Below, in pieces: positions 17,024 to 25,724 of a DNA stretch of 64,000 bases. The notes beneath the pieces were generated by a model, which worked only from the letters and a program-made list of their open reading frames with translations, ran no database searches and was not told the DNA's origin. This DNA comes from Verrucomicrobiota bacterium. GTDB lineage: Bacteria; Verrucomicrobiota; Verrucomicrobiia; Verrucomicrobiales; DEV007. Numbering within the stretch: position 1 is the first letter of the stretch; every line of letters begins with the position of its first letter. The position numbers and the translations under genes are program-made. The stretch spans positions 1 through 64,000 of the forward strand of contig JAGWVU010000021.1 in the NCBI GenBank assembly GCA_018970725.1, given 5' to 3'.

Positions 17024-19120
17024 ATGACGACGACTTCCCCCCGGGTTTTGCTGGTTGACGACAGTCCGGCCCTCTCCGTGCTGCTGACCGGCCTGTTGGC
17101 CCCGCGCGGGGTCGAGGTGGTGACACGGACGGACGGTCAGGGGGGGATCGATGCCGCCCGCAACCAGTCCTTCGACCTCGTGTTGCTGGATCTCGGCCTG
17201 CCGGGCATGGACGGATTCGAGGTCTGCCGGAGGCTCAAGGCGGACACCGCTTTGAAAAACATTCCGGTCATCATCCTGACGGGGCGGGACGATACCGCGG
17301 ACAAGGTGAAAGCCTTTGAAATCGGGGCCACGGATTACGTCTGCAAGGCGGGAAACCACGCGGAGATGCTGGCCCGGATCCTGTCCACGATCCGCGAGAA
17401 AAAGACCCAGGACAAGGCGGCGGCGGCCACCCGGAGGGAGCGGGAACGGAGCCAGACCGAACTGTTCCGCATCAGCAAGGCGGTGGACAGCGCCAGCGAT
17501 GCCATCTGCGTCGTCGATTCCTCAAGCCGCGCGATTTATCTGAACCCGGCGTTCACCCAGCTATTCGGGTTGACCTTCGAGGCGTTGGAAAGTCCGGGGC
17601 GGCAACGGTCCCTGTTCGCCAAACCCGGGGTCTGGGAGAGCATTTGCGACGCCTGTCTCGGCGGGTTTTCTTGGAAAGGGGAGGTGGAGATGTTCGACAA
17701 GGAGGGGCGGTTGGCCCCGATCCTCTGCCGGGCCGACGCGATTCAGGACGACCAGCAGAACCTGCTCGGAGTCGTCTTCATCTACACTGACATCACCCAG
17801 CGCAAGCGGTTGGAACGCGATCTCCTCCACGCGGCCAACTACGATCCGCTGACCGGTTTGGCGAACCGGCGCCGTTTCGAGGAAAATCTCCGCGGGGCGG
17901 TGCGCCGGGCCCGGGCCGGTCTGCCAGGGTATTTGCTCTATCTGGATCTCGACAAGTTCAAGGTCATCAACGAGGCCCTCGGCCACAAGGCCGGCGACCG
18001 GCTTCTCATCGAGGTCACCAGCTTGCTCCACGAGCACGTCCGGGGCAGCGAAGTCATCAGCCGGTTGGGGGCGGACGTGTTCACCATGATCCTCGACAAC
18101 CCGGACGAGGCGGAGGCATCGCAACTTTCCCAACGTCTCTTGACTGTGCTGGGGGAATATCGCTTCCAAGCCGACGAAAGGGTCTTCATCACCACCGGAA
18201 GCATCGGCATGGTGCACATTGACGGCTCCGCCGCCGCGGAAGATCTCCTGGCGCGGGCGGATTCCGCTTGTCACGTGGCCAAATCCCGGGGCGGGAACGG
18301 TCTGGTGGTCTACCATGCGGACAACGCCGACATGGAGCGTCTCGTGCGGGATGCGGAATGGTGCGTGCGGGCCTCCGAGGCCATCGCCGAGTCCCGGCTG
18401 GAGCTTTGGCTGCAGCCCGTGGTGCCGTTGCAACCGGAGCAACCCGCGCATTTCGAGGTGTTGGTCCGGCTTCGGGAGACCGATGGAAGCGTGGTCTCTC
18501 CCTACCACTTTCTGCCCGCCTTGGAGCGGTTCGGCAAAATGCTGGATCTCGACCGCTATGTGTTGCGCCATGCCGTGGACCTCCTTTCCGCCAATCCCGG
18601 CATGCGGCTCGCCGTCAACCTTTCCGCCAAATCCTTGAACGATGCCACCCTGCCGGAGGCCATCGCCCGGCTTCTGGAGACCGCGGGGGTGGACGCGGAA
18701 CGGCTCTCCTTCGAGATCACCGAGACCGATGTCATCCAAAACCTCGCCGAGGCTCGATCCCTGATCGGCCGGATCCGCGATCTGGGCTGTGCCTTCGCCC
18801 TCGATGACTTCGGTTCGGGTGCATCCTCGATGATGTATCTGCGCAACCTGCCCGTCGATTACCTCAAGATCGATGGCAGCTTCGTCAAGGAGATCGATGC
18901 CGATGCCGTGAGCCGCGCCCTCGTGAAGTCGATGGCCGAAGTCGCCCGGATTCTCGGCAAGAAAACCGTGGCCGAGCATGTCTCCAGTGAAGACGTGCTC
19001 AGGGTGGTCCGGGAACTTGGGATCGATTATGTCCAGGGTTGGCATGTTTCCGAGCCGGGCCCGCCGCGCTGTTTCCATGGCAGGCCCATGCCGGATCTTG
19101 TCCGGGCCGCTGCCGCGTGA
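17024..19120 (+). CDS. REC-PAS-GGDEF-EAL protein, c-di-GMP signalling
   Basis: The protein is 698 aa. It begins with a receiver domain (DD at 12-13, phospho-Asp56, Lys in YVCKAG), then has PAS (residues ~145-260), a GGDEF-type domain and an EAL-type domain. The cyclase site reads RLGADVF where GG(D/E)EF is needed, so it is probably inactive as a cyclase and may bind GTP. The EAL domain keeps the metal and catalytic residues: E in FEVLVRLR, N in AVNLS, EITETD, DDFGSG, KIDGSF, E in VAEHV, and Q in VQGWH. It therefore probably degrades c-di-GMP under phosphorylation control. The EAL triad itself reads EVL. Confidence 0.9.
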   Translation: MTTTSPRVLLVDDSPALSVLLTGLLAPRGVEVVTRTDGQGGIDAARNQSFDLVLLDLGLPGMDGFEVCRRLKADTALKNIPVIILTGRDDTADKVKAFEIGATDYVCKAGNHAEMLARILSTIREKKTQDKAAAATRRERERSQTELFRISKAVDSASDAICVVDSSSRAIYLNPAFTQLFGLTFEALESPGRQRSLFAKPGVWESICDACLGGFSWKGEVEMFDKEGRLAPILCRADAIQDDQQNLLGVVFIYTDITQRKRLERDLLHAANYDPLTGLANRRRFEENLRGAVRRARAGLPGYLLYLDLDKFKVINEALGHKAGDRLLIEVTSLLHEHVRGSEVISRLGADVFTMILDNPDEAEASQLSQRLLTVLGEYRFQADERVFITTGSIGMVHIDGSAAAEDLLARADSACHVAKSRGGNGLVVYHADNADMERLVRDAEWCVRASEAIAESRLELWLQPVVPLQPEQPAHFEVLVRLRETDGSVVSPYHFLPALERFGKMLDLDRYVLRHAVDLLSANPGMRLAVNLSAKSLNDATLPEAIARLLETAGVDAERLSFEITETDVIQNLAEARSLIGRIRDLGCAFALDDFGSGASSMMYLRNLPVDYLKIDGSFVKEIDADAVSRALVKSMAEVARILGKKTVAEHVSSEDVLRVVRELGIDYVQGWHVSEPGPPRCFHGRPMPDLVRAAAA

Positions 19121-19234
19121 GGTTCGCCCCGCCTCCGGACGCTGCCTCGGAGGGGCCCGGAGCTTGAAGGCGGGCAGCCCGATCCGCCGATTTCCTCCCT
19201 TTCCAACCGAACTTCCTGAACTAGACTGGCGGGA

Positions 19235-19993
19235 ATGAATCTGCCCTCTGCTTCCGGTCCCCGTCCCTCACGACGCGACTCCCTGGCGCTCGCCATCGGA
19301 GCCATGGTCGCTCCGGCCTTCCTGTCGGATTCGGTGGCGGGTTTGCCCCCGGCCATTGCGCCCGGGAGCGTCGTCTTGTTCCAAGGGGATTCGATCACCG
19401 ATGCCGGGAGGGATCGCAACCAACCGGCCGCGAACAACGCCATGGCGTTGGGCCGCGGGTATCCCCTTCTCGCGGCCGCCGGGATTCTGGAGGAACATCC
19501 CAAGTTGCAACTCAAGGTCCTCAACCGGGGCATCTCCGGGAACAAGGTGCCCGACCTGGAGGCCCGTTGGCAGCAGGATTGCCTCGACCTCAAACCGGCG
19601 GTGTTGAGCATCCTCATCGGCGTCAACGACATCTGGCACAAGCTCAACGGGAAATACGACGGCACTCCGGAGGTGTATCGCGATGGCTTTGCCGCCCTCT
19701 TGAAAAGGACGCGCACGGCGCTCCCCGAGGTCACCCTGGTGGTGGGTGAACCGTTTGTGCTGCGTTGCGGGGCGGTGAACGATTCCTGGTTCCCCGAGTT
19801 CGAAACCCGCCGGGCCTTCGCCGCCCAGGTGGCGAGGGAAGCCGGTGCCCTTTGGGTCCCCTTCCAACGCAAGTTCGATGAAGCCGTGGCGGCCGGGACC
19901 GAACCAGCTTACTGGGCGCCCGATGGGGTGCACCCCAGCCCGGCCGGTCATGCGCTCATGGCCCGGGCGTGGCGCTCCGTGGTCGGCATCTGA
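19235..19993 (+). CDS. Exported SGNH/GDSL hydrolase
   Basis: The 252-residue protein has a Tat-like leader (RPSRRDSLALAIGAMVAPAFL). The SGNH blocks are present: FQGDSITDAG with the nucleophile Ser, the block II Gly in NRGISGNK, GVNDIW with Asn, and DGVHPSPAGH with the Asp-His pair. It would hydrolyse ester-linked acyl groups, for example on polysaccharides, in the periplasm. It follows the EAL protein by 114 bp and is convergent with the M42 peptidase gene. Confidence 0.9.
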   Translation: MNLPSASGPRPSRRDSLALAIGAMVAPAFLSDSVAGLPPAIAPGSVVLFQGDSITDAGRDRNQPAANNAMALGRGYPLLAAAGILEEHPKLQLKVLNRGISGNKVPDLEARWQQDCLDLKPAVLSILIGVNDIWHKLNGKYDGTPEVYRDGFAALLKRTRTALPEVTLVVGEPFVLRCGAVNDSWFPEFETRRAFAAQVAREAGALWVPFQRKFDEAVAAGTEPAYWAPDGVHPSPAGHALMARAWRSVVGI

Positions 19994-20015
19994 AGCGCTC
20001 GCGAGCCGGTCCCGG

Positions 20016-21092
20016 TCAAATTTCCACCGCGAAACGGTCCGCCGCCCGCACCGAACGGACGAAGGCGCAGAGGACTTGGATGACTTGCTCCACGTCTCCG
20101 AGGTCCGCCACCTCGACCACCGAGTGCATGTAGCGCAACGGCAGGGAGATCAAGGCCGTGGGGATCCCCTCACGGATCGGATAAATGCTGTCGGCATCCG
20201 TGCCCGTGTAGCGGGAGGCGGCTTCGTGTTGCAAGGTGATCCCCTCACCCCGCGCCACTTCCATGAGCCGCGCGGTCACCAGCGGATGGTTGGCCGCACC
20301 GTGCGTCAGGGAGGGACCTCCGCCCAGCGTGACCTTGCCGTGTTGGTCCTCCCCAATTCCCGGGGAATCCGTCGCATGGGTCACGTCGAGCACCACGCAG
20401 ATGTCCGGATGCAACCGGTGCGCCACCATCATCGACCCCATCCCGCCGATCTCCTCGTGGACACAATTCGCCGCCACCAAGGTCGCTTCCGGGCGGGAGG
20501 CGTCCGCCGCCAGACGGCGCGTCACCTCGGCGATGATGAACCCGCCGATCCGGTTGTCCAACGCCCGGCCCACGATGCGGTTGCGACCGAATTCCTCCGG
20601 GCCGTCCTGATAGACCAGGGGATGGCCCACCCGGATCCCGGCTTTCTCCACCTCCTTCGGATTCGAGGCGCCGATGTCGACATACAATTCGTGGACCTTG
20701 GGGGCCTTTTCATTCTCGCGGTCCCGCAGGTGGATGGCGGTGTTGCCAACCACTCCGAGCACCGGCCCCTTGTCTCCCAGAATGCTGACCCTTCTCCCAC
20801 GGGCCGTGGCGTGATCAATGCCGCCGATGCGGTCGACCCGAAGGAAGCCGTCCTTGGTCACGGCCTTGACGATGAACCCGATTTCATCCGCGTGCGCTTC
20901 CAGCATCACCATCGGGCGATCTCCCGATGAACCCCGCAGCGTGGCCCAGGCATTGCCGTAGGCATCGCTCTCCACGGCATCGGCGCAGTCCCGCAGATAC
21001 GCGGCCCATTTGCGTTGTCCGGGCACTTCCCAACCGGTGGGGCTCGGCGTGCCGAGGAGATCAAAGAGAAAGGTCTTGGCGGTCTTGTTCAT
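20016..21092 (-). CDS. M42-family aminopeptidase
   Basis: The 358-residue cytosolic metallopeptidase keeps the dinuclear-metal ligands and general base of family M42: His in EAHADEIG, Asp in RALDNRIGG, the Glu pair in HEEIGGMG, Asp in VVLDVTHATD, and the late His in RYMHSVVE. The family includes glutamyl aminopeptidases and tetrahedral TET peptidases that trim short peptides. The ATG at 21092 begins MNKTAKTFLFDLLGTPSPTG, the usual N-terminus. It is divergent from the creatininase-like gene with 139 bp between. Confidence 0.92.
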   Translation of the reverse strand: MNKTAKTFLFDLLGTPSPTGWEVPGQRKWAAYLRDCADAVESDAYGNAWATLRGSSGDRPMVMLEAHADEIGFIVKAVTKDGFLRVDRIGGIDHATARGRRVSILGDKGPVLGVVGNTAIHLRDRENEKAPKVHELYVDIGASNPKEVEKAGIRVGHPLVYQDGPEEFGRNRIVGRALDNRIGGFIIAEVTRRLAADASRPEATLVAANCVHEEIGGMGSMMVAHRLHPDICVVLDVTHATDSPGIGEDQHGKVTLGGGPSLTHGAANHPLVTARLMEVARGEGITLQHEAASRYTGTDADSIYPIREGIPTALISLPLRYMHSVVEVADLGDVEQVIQVLCAFVRSVRAADRFAVEI

Positions 21093-21231
21093 CGAAAAAA
21101 GAGACGGAAGGGCTACTAATCGCCCTTGCGGCGCCGGAGGCAAGCCCGGATGCCGAGGCGCGTCGCGGAAGCCGGTCCTCCGGCGGGAGGAGTTCTTGCG
21201 GGGGGACGGTTTCCGTTCTTGATTGGACCGG

Positions 21232-22041
21232 ATGAAACCGCCCACCGTCTTTCTCGACGAACTCACGGATCCCGAACTGGAGGCCTTCCTGACAAAACAC
21301 CACACGGTGATCATTCCGGTGGGGGCCACGGAACAGCACGGACCCCATTCTCCCCTCGGGACGGATGTTTTGATCCCCCGGGAGATCGCGCGCCGCCTCT
21401 GCCTGCGTCAGGGAAACGCCTTGGTGGCTCCCTCCCTCCCTTACGCGCTATCCTATCCCCACCGCGGCTTCACCGGGGAATTCAGTTTGCGCATCGAGAC
21501 CTTCATGGCGGTGATCCGGGATTTGTGTGTCTCCTTCGCCAAGAGCGGATTCAAACGCATTATATTCCTCAACGGACATTATGACAATACCCTCGCCATT
21601 GCCTACGGCTGTGCCCAAGCCTCCGCGGAAATGCCCGGTGAGGCCCGCGCTTTCCCGGTGAATCATTACGACGCCCTCACCCCCGCCGAGATGCAGGCGT
21701 TCGGGATGCACGCCGGCCATGGCGAGGTCTCGATGGTTCTCGCCATCAACCCCGCTCTCGTGGATCTCTCCAAACTCAATGTCGAACATCCCCCGTTTCC
21801 CGACACCATCACCAAGTCACCCGCCATCCACACTGCTTTCTTTTTCTCCAATCCGGGGAGCGTCTGGCAGATCACCCGGTCGGGGACTTGGGGCGATGCC
21901 ACCACTGCCTCGGCTGAACAAGGGGAAGCCTATCTCGATCGGGGCGTGCGCACCGTGATCGACCTGCTTCAGGATATCGAGGGCACTTTTGCCAAACTCC
22001 CCGTCCGAGCCCGCTCGGATTCGGGGAAGATCTCGTCATGA
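21232..22041 (+). CDS. Creatininase-family amidohydrolase
   Basis: The 269-residue protein carries the creatininase metal motif GATEQHGPHSPLGTDVLIP and a second site NGHYDN. HAGHGEVSM, with further His and Glu ligands, follows. Members hydrolyse cyclic amides or formamides; the substrate here is unknown. The ATG at 21232 fits the family; a TTG 9 bases upstream is less likely. Its stop overlaps the start of the next gene (ATGA at 22038), so the two are coupled. Confidence 0.87.
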   Translation: MKPPTVFLDELTDPELEAFLTKHHTVIIPVGATEQHGPHSPLGTDVLIPREIARRLCLRQGNALVAPSLPYALSYPHRGFTGEFSLRIETFMAVIRDLCVSFAKSGFKRIIFLNGHYDNTLAIAYGCAQASAEMPGEARAFPVNHYDALTPAEMQAFGMHAGHGEVSMVLAINPALVDLSKLNVEHPPFPDTITKSPAIHTAFFFSNPGSVWQITRSGTWGDATTASAEQGEAYLDRGVRTVIDLLQDIEGTFAKLPVRARSDSGKISS

Positions 22042-22883
22042 AGCCGAACCGCCGCCAGATCCTCACTGCCTCCTCCGCCGCGCTGCTCGCGTCCCTCGCC
22101 CCGGCGCAGGCCGGCCAGTTCAGCGGCAAGATCCGCAAGTCCCTCAAGTGGAACATGGTGAAACCCGCCAAGCCGCTTCCTTTGGCCGATGCCTTCAAAA
22201 AGCTCCGTGAGTGCGGCTTCGAAGGCGTGGAACCGAACCTCGGCGATGTCGCGGACCGGGCGGAAGAATGGATCGCGGCCTCGCGCGAGAGCGGGCTGGT
22301 GATTGATGGAACCGTCACCGCGAACACGGTGGACTTGGAAAAAGGGCTCCGCCTCACCAAACAACTGGGGGGGGATTCCACCCTCGTGGTGGCCCGTTAT
22401 CCCCAGGATCGCCCGCTTCTGGAAAGCTGGAAGACCTCGCAGGATCAGATCCGCGCCGCGATTCCCCTGGCCGGGGAACTCGGGATCAAGATGCTCGTGG
22501 AAAACGTCTGGGCCACCTTCCTCATCAGTCCCATGGACATGGCCCGCTATATCGACGAGATCGGCAGCCCTTGGGTTCAGGTCCATTTCGACATCGGCAA
22601 CATGGTCCGGTGGGGCGTCGCGGAACACTGGGCCCAGGTTCTCGGACCGCGTTCCCAGAAGCTCGATATCAAGGAATACGATCTCAAGAAGGCGATGTCC
22701 GAAGGCATGGGCAAAGGATTCGACGTTCCGCTCGGTGAGGGCAGCATCAACTGGCCGGCCGTCCGCACCGAACTGGCCAGAATCAACTTCCAAGGCTGGG
22801 CCGCAGCTGAGATGCGCGGTGGCGATTGGGATTACCTGACCGACGTGGCGCGGCGAATGGACAAAGTCCTCGATCTCGCCTGA
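22038..22883 (+). CDS. Tat-exported TIM-barrel isomerase/epimerase-like protein
   Basis: The 281-residue protein starts with a Tat-type leader (NRRQILTASSAALLASLAPAQA) and continues as an AP-endonuclease-2-like TIM barrel: CGFEGVEPNL, LVENVWATFL, VQVHFDIGNMV, KEYDLKKA and GEGSINW. The metal Glu/Asp/His residues typical of hydroxypyruvate isomerase and sugar epimerases are present. It overlaps the creatininase-like gene by 4 bp, so the two probably act in one pathway on a small polyol or amide substrate. Confidence 0.85.
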   Translation: MKPNRRQILTASSAALLASLAPAQAGQFSGKIRKSLKWNMVKPAKPLPLADAFKKLRECGFEGVEPNLGDVADRAEEWIAASRESGLVIDGTVTANTVDLEKGLRLTKQLGGDSTLVVARYPQDRPLLESWKTSQDQIRAAIPLAGELGIKMLVENVWATFLISPMDMARYIDEIGSPWVQVHFDIGNMVRWGVAEHWAQVLGPRSQKLDIKEYDLKKAMSEGMGKGFDVPLGEGSINWPAVRTELARINFQGWAAAEMRGGDWDYLTDVARRMDKVLDLA

Positions 22884-23169
22884 AGATCTCCCGCACCTCC
22901 GGCCAACGACCCTCGGAACGGAGTTCTGGGGAATTCCGCTGCTCAGCCTGCATTCCCGTAGCGGAGTTGCCCACCGGTTCCGCCATGGACGACCCGCCGT
23001 TCCGTTCCGCCCGGTAGAAATCATCCTCCCGCTTGACCGGTGGTGATATTCCTCAACTCACCCGTCAAACTCCACGACCCGGTAAATCTCCGCCACCGGG
23101 ACGACACACCCCAGCGAGTCGATCTCCAAGACGCCCCCCGGCTCAGGCAACGAATGGTAGGCTGCATTG
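22884..23169. other. Intergenic, possible gene fragment
   Basis: No intact gene is seen. On the minus strand 23058-23160 gives AYHSLPEPGGVLEIDSLGCV, then VPVAEIYRVVEFDG and a stop. It reads like the natural C-terminus of a lost protein, but I cannot name the family. Confidence 0.3.
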
Positions 23170-23327
23170 CTCAAGGATCTCGGCGCGAGGCGCAGGCATA
23201 AGGCATTTTCTGCAAGGCGCGCGAAGGATTCCAGAATGAGCGGTAGGCCGACATACCGTGAATTCTGGAATTCGAGCGGAACGCTGCAGAATTGCCATGG
23301 GGCAAGCCGCAGCAGCGGGAGCTTGAG
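23170..23327. repeat. Long nested inverted repeat (MITE-like)
   Basis: Two half-elements of about 70 nt face each other around a centre near 23249. The ends are CTCAAG (23170) and CTTGAG (23322-23327). Inside them TTCTGCA (23208) pairs with TGCAGAA (23285), ATTCCAGAAT (23228) pairs with ATTCTGGAAT (23262), and CGGTA with TACCG. Intermediate parts match imperfectly. There is no coding sequence inside. It could be a miniature transposable element or a large structured RNA. Confidence 0.65.
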
Positions 23328-23726
23328 AAATGCGGGCCAGATGGGGGCGGCTCCAGGGAGGGGGGCTTCATCTTTCAGGGCGTTCGCGCAGGATTGAAAT
23401 CCTCCGAAGCAAACCGACAAGTCTGCCGGTGGCCCGGAGATCCACCCTCCGGATCATCGTTGATCCATGGGAAACCAACTTCCGGAATCGCTCTTCCGGC
23501 AGGGCGGGGTGCGACGATTTGGAGCGGTTGGGTCGAATTGACACCGTTCCCGGGTCAAAGTGACGCAAACTCCGCGGGAAAGATGGTATATTAAATTTCA
23601 TAAAGCGCTGATTAAGAGGGCGTTGTGCATATAGTTTATTTTGTCCTGCGAGGCACACGGGTTGCTCTTCAGCAAGGCGGAAGCGGATGAGCCGCTCCCA
23701 ACAAAACCTGAAACCACCAATTGACC
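23328..23726. other. Upstream region of the heat-shock genes
   Basis: There is no gene here. The last ~180 bases are AT-richer and hold TTGACA near 23537 and TATATT near 23587, but not at a spacing that makes one promoter. I see no CIRCE element (TTAGCACTC-N9-GAGTGCTAA). Confidence 0.35.
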
Positions 23727-24146
23727 ATGATAAGCTTGTTACGTCCTGACCTGTCACGATCCCTCAGCTTGGAAGACTGGCTGCGTGATTCCCTGCTCTA
23801 TGATGATTCGTTGGCGCGAGGCCGGAGCGGTCTTTCCGGTCGCCTAGGCGCCCTGCCCGCGGATCTCTACGAGGATACGGAGGCCTACCATGCCCTTATG
23901 GAGCTTCCCGGGGTCACCAAGGAGAACCTTGAGGTGACGCTGGAGAACTCCGTGCTACGCGTCAGTGGAAAGTCTCACCCGGTCGCATCAGGAGCTCCGG
24001 AACGTGTCGTCGAGTTCAGTCGTTCCCTGGCGGTGCCGGACGGAGTGAATCCGGCCGGCGTGAGTGCCGAGTTGCGCGATGGCATCTTGCACCTCCGCCT
24101 CGCCAAGCACGAAGAACGGAAACCGAGAACCATCAGGATCGACTGA
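23727..24146 (+). CDS. Small heat-shock protein, Hsp20 family
   Basis: The 139-residue protein has an alpha-crystallin domain: residues ~52-130 with DTEAYHALMELPGVTKENLE, a strand-rich middle, and VSAELRDGILHLRLAKHE near the end, which holds the conserved A.L.DGIL.L motif. It binds unfolding proteins as an ATP-independent holdase. A second hsp20 gene follows 54 bp downstream. The ATG at 23727 is taken over a TTG two codons earlier. Confidence 0.9.
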   Translation: MISLLRPDLSRSLSLEDWLRDSLLYDDSLARGRSGLSGRLGALPADLYEDTEAYHALMELPGVTKENLEVTLENSVLRVSGKSHPVASGAPERVVEFSRSLAVPDGVNPAGVSAELRDGILHLRLAKHEERKPRTIRID

Positions 24147-24200
24147 GATTGAACAACGATAAAACCTAACCGAACGCAAAACACAAAACCTCGAACCATC

Positions 24201-24596
24201 ATGACGACCACCTCCACCTCCTCCACCACCACTAACCTGCCCACGCCTCCCTCGGCGGAAACGCAGACCCGCCGGTTTCGCCGTCCGCCTTATGAAGTTG
24301 AAGCGGACGCGGAGGGATACAAGCTCAACGTCTTCATGCCAGGGGTGGCCAAGGACGGAGTGACGATCTCCCTCAATGGGCGCAACCTTGAGATTGAGGG
24401 CAAACTCCATGACCGACCCAACGCCTCCTGGCGCCCCATCCTGACGGAGCTGCATTGGCATGATTATAGGCTCCGCCTCGAACTCAATGTGCGGGTCAAT
24501 GAAGCGCAGATCGCGGCCCAGGTGACCGATGGAATCCTGCGTCTCTCCCTCCCCAAAGCGGAGGAGGCCAAGCCCCGTCGCATCGAAGTCCTCTGA
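24201..24596 (+). CDS. Small heat-shock protein, Hsp20 family (second)
   Basis: The 131-residue protein has a Thr/Ser-rich start (TTTSTSSTTT). An alpha-crystallin domain follows: YEVEADAEGYKLNVFMPGVA, VTISLNGRNLEIEGKL, and then VTDGILRLSLPKAEEAKPR. It is a diverged paralogue of the gene upstream and probably on the same transcript. Tandem small heat-shock genes commonly co-assemble or have different client ranges. Confidence 0.88.
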   Translation: MTTTSTSSTTTNLPTPPSAETQTRRFRRPPYEVEADAEGYKLNVFMPGVAKDGVTISLNGRNLEIEGKLHDRPNASWRPILTELHWHDYRLRLELNVRVNEAQIAAQVTDGILRLSLPKAEEAKPRRIEVL

Positions 24597-24646
24597 GCCG
24601 ATCCGGCAGAGGGCGGTAGATCAGGGGGCAAAATCCTCAGCGGACA

Positions 24647-24676
24647 GAGCCCTGGAGAAGTCAGTCTCCAGGGCTC
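24647..24676 (+). terminator. Perfect 12-bp hairpin after the hsp20 genes
   Basis: GAGCCCTGGAGA and its exact complement flank AGTCAG, 50 bp after the second hsp20 stop. No T-run follows in either direction, so it may be a transcript-end stabiliser instead of a classical terminator. It also sits between the convergent hsp20 and recombinase-remnant genes. Confidence 0.5.
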
Positions 24677-24701
24677 ATGCCGTTTCCGGAGAGGTGGCGG
24701 T

Positions 24702-25154
24702 TTACGCGGGATTTCCCACGGGGGGCGCTTCGCTCCGGGTGGCTTTGGTGCGGAATTTCACCTCGATCCCGTTTTCACCGTCGAGGATCTCCCAGTTCTC
24801 GGAGCCCCGCCGGAAGATGCGCAGGGCTTCGCGCGTCCGGTCGATCCGCCAGTCCTCCAAGGCGGGCGTGCGTTCCTTGAGTTGGCGTCCATAGGCCTCG
24901 AGGGCATCTGGCAGGGAGGTCCCGGCCGACATGGTGCGGCTGAAACCGAGGAACCGTTGCATTTCAACGCCCTGCCAAGCGAGGCGATCCCGTTCGACAC
25001 CCTCCGGGGGAATCTCGACGCCCGCCCCCTCGAAGATCCGGTGCATCCAGGGTTTGAGGGTGGGTTTGGTCCGTTCCGCGGGATGGGACGAGGCGTGTTC
25101 AGTGCCGGTTGTCCTGCCCTTTGAACTTGCGTTCGCATTCATGTTTTGTTTCAT
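24702..25154 (-). pseudogene. Tyrosine recombinase N-terminal fragment
   Basis: The 150-residue frame shows the N-terminal SAM-like core-binding segment of integron-type or phage-type tyrosine recombinases (QRFLGFSRTMSAGTS, then WRIDRTREALRIFRRGSENW). The catalytic domain (R..HRY) is missing because the frame stops at 24702, just before the hsp20 pair. It may still be translated as a small protein but is not a working integrase. The ATG at 25154 follows a GTTCT-T-AGAAC palindrome by five bases. The family call is by pattern and moderate. Confidence 0.5.
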
Positions 25155-25159
25155 GAAGT

Positions 25160-25213
25160 GTTCTTAGAACAGCAATCAAAAGAACGCAAATCAAATGTGG
25201 TGTTCTTTTGATT
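25160..25213. promoter_or_regulatory. Inverted repeats upstream of recombinase fragment
   Basis: GTTCT-T-AGAAC (25160-25170) is a perfect 11-bp palindrome. A perfect 12-bp inverted repeat, AATCAAAAGAAC (25174-25185) and GTTCTTTTGATT (25202-25213), follows with 16 bases between. The cluster lies directly upstream of the recombinase fragment and is AT-rich, so it may be a repressor operator. On the plus strand the 12-bp repeat is followed by a short T-run, so it could also work as a weak terminator. Confidence 0.5.
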
Positions 25214-25317
25214 TTTTCGGAAGGTGTCAGGGGAGGGCGAAATCTTCCGGACCAGATCGCCTTCCCTCTCGAGGTGCGGCTCGCGGTGGTTCGGGCCGAT
25301 TCATCGGGAGAGGACAA

Positions 25318-25623
25318 CCAACCCTTCCCGATGGCGATATCCTGATCCACACCGGTGACTTCTGCGGGCACTCGGGAGGCCGGATCCGGGCGCAATGGAA
25401 GGCCATCCCAGTTGGGGCAACCGCCATCCCACGTCGGCTGCTTCGAATTGCTCGCCCGGCTTCGATACGAGAAACCCAGGCTCTACATCCTCAGGCATCT
25501 GGTCGATAGCTAAGGCGTCACCATCTTCAATGAGATTCCGGGCACCAAGTTCCCCAACGCTTCCGTATGCACCGAGTCCTACCGGCCCACGAACGCTCTG
25601 CTCCGGGTCGGTTTGAAACTGTG
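25318..25623 (+). pseudogene. Metallophosphoesterase remnant
   Basis: Fragments of a calcineurin-like phosphoesterase are spread over two plus-strand frames: LPDGDILIHTGDFCGHSGG (one frame), then HVGCFELLARLRYEKPRLYI, an in-frame TAA at 25511, and GTKFPNASVCTESYRPTNAL. The GD..(I/H)TGD and the C-terminal NAS.....YRP segments are typical of the family. A frameshift and a nonsense codon separate them, and the metal-binding middle is lost. It lies among other dead genes. Confidence 0.6.
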
Positions 25624-25724
25624 AACGGATTGGATTCCTCTTTTTGTGTCTGACAGTCCACGACTCACCGGCCGGTGTGGGGATGGTGACGCCCATGGCG
25701 GGGCCGGGAGCATCTGCCTCGTTC

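Noticed and set aside
25159-25171. TGTTC-TTA-GAACA read as a LexA box
   Set aside because: Both half-sites match but the spacer is 3, not the 4 seen at the lexA operator. LexA spacing is normally strict, so I list it only as a dyad.
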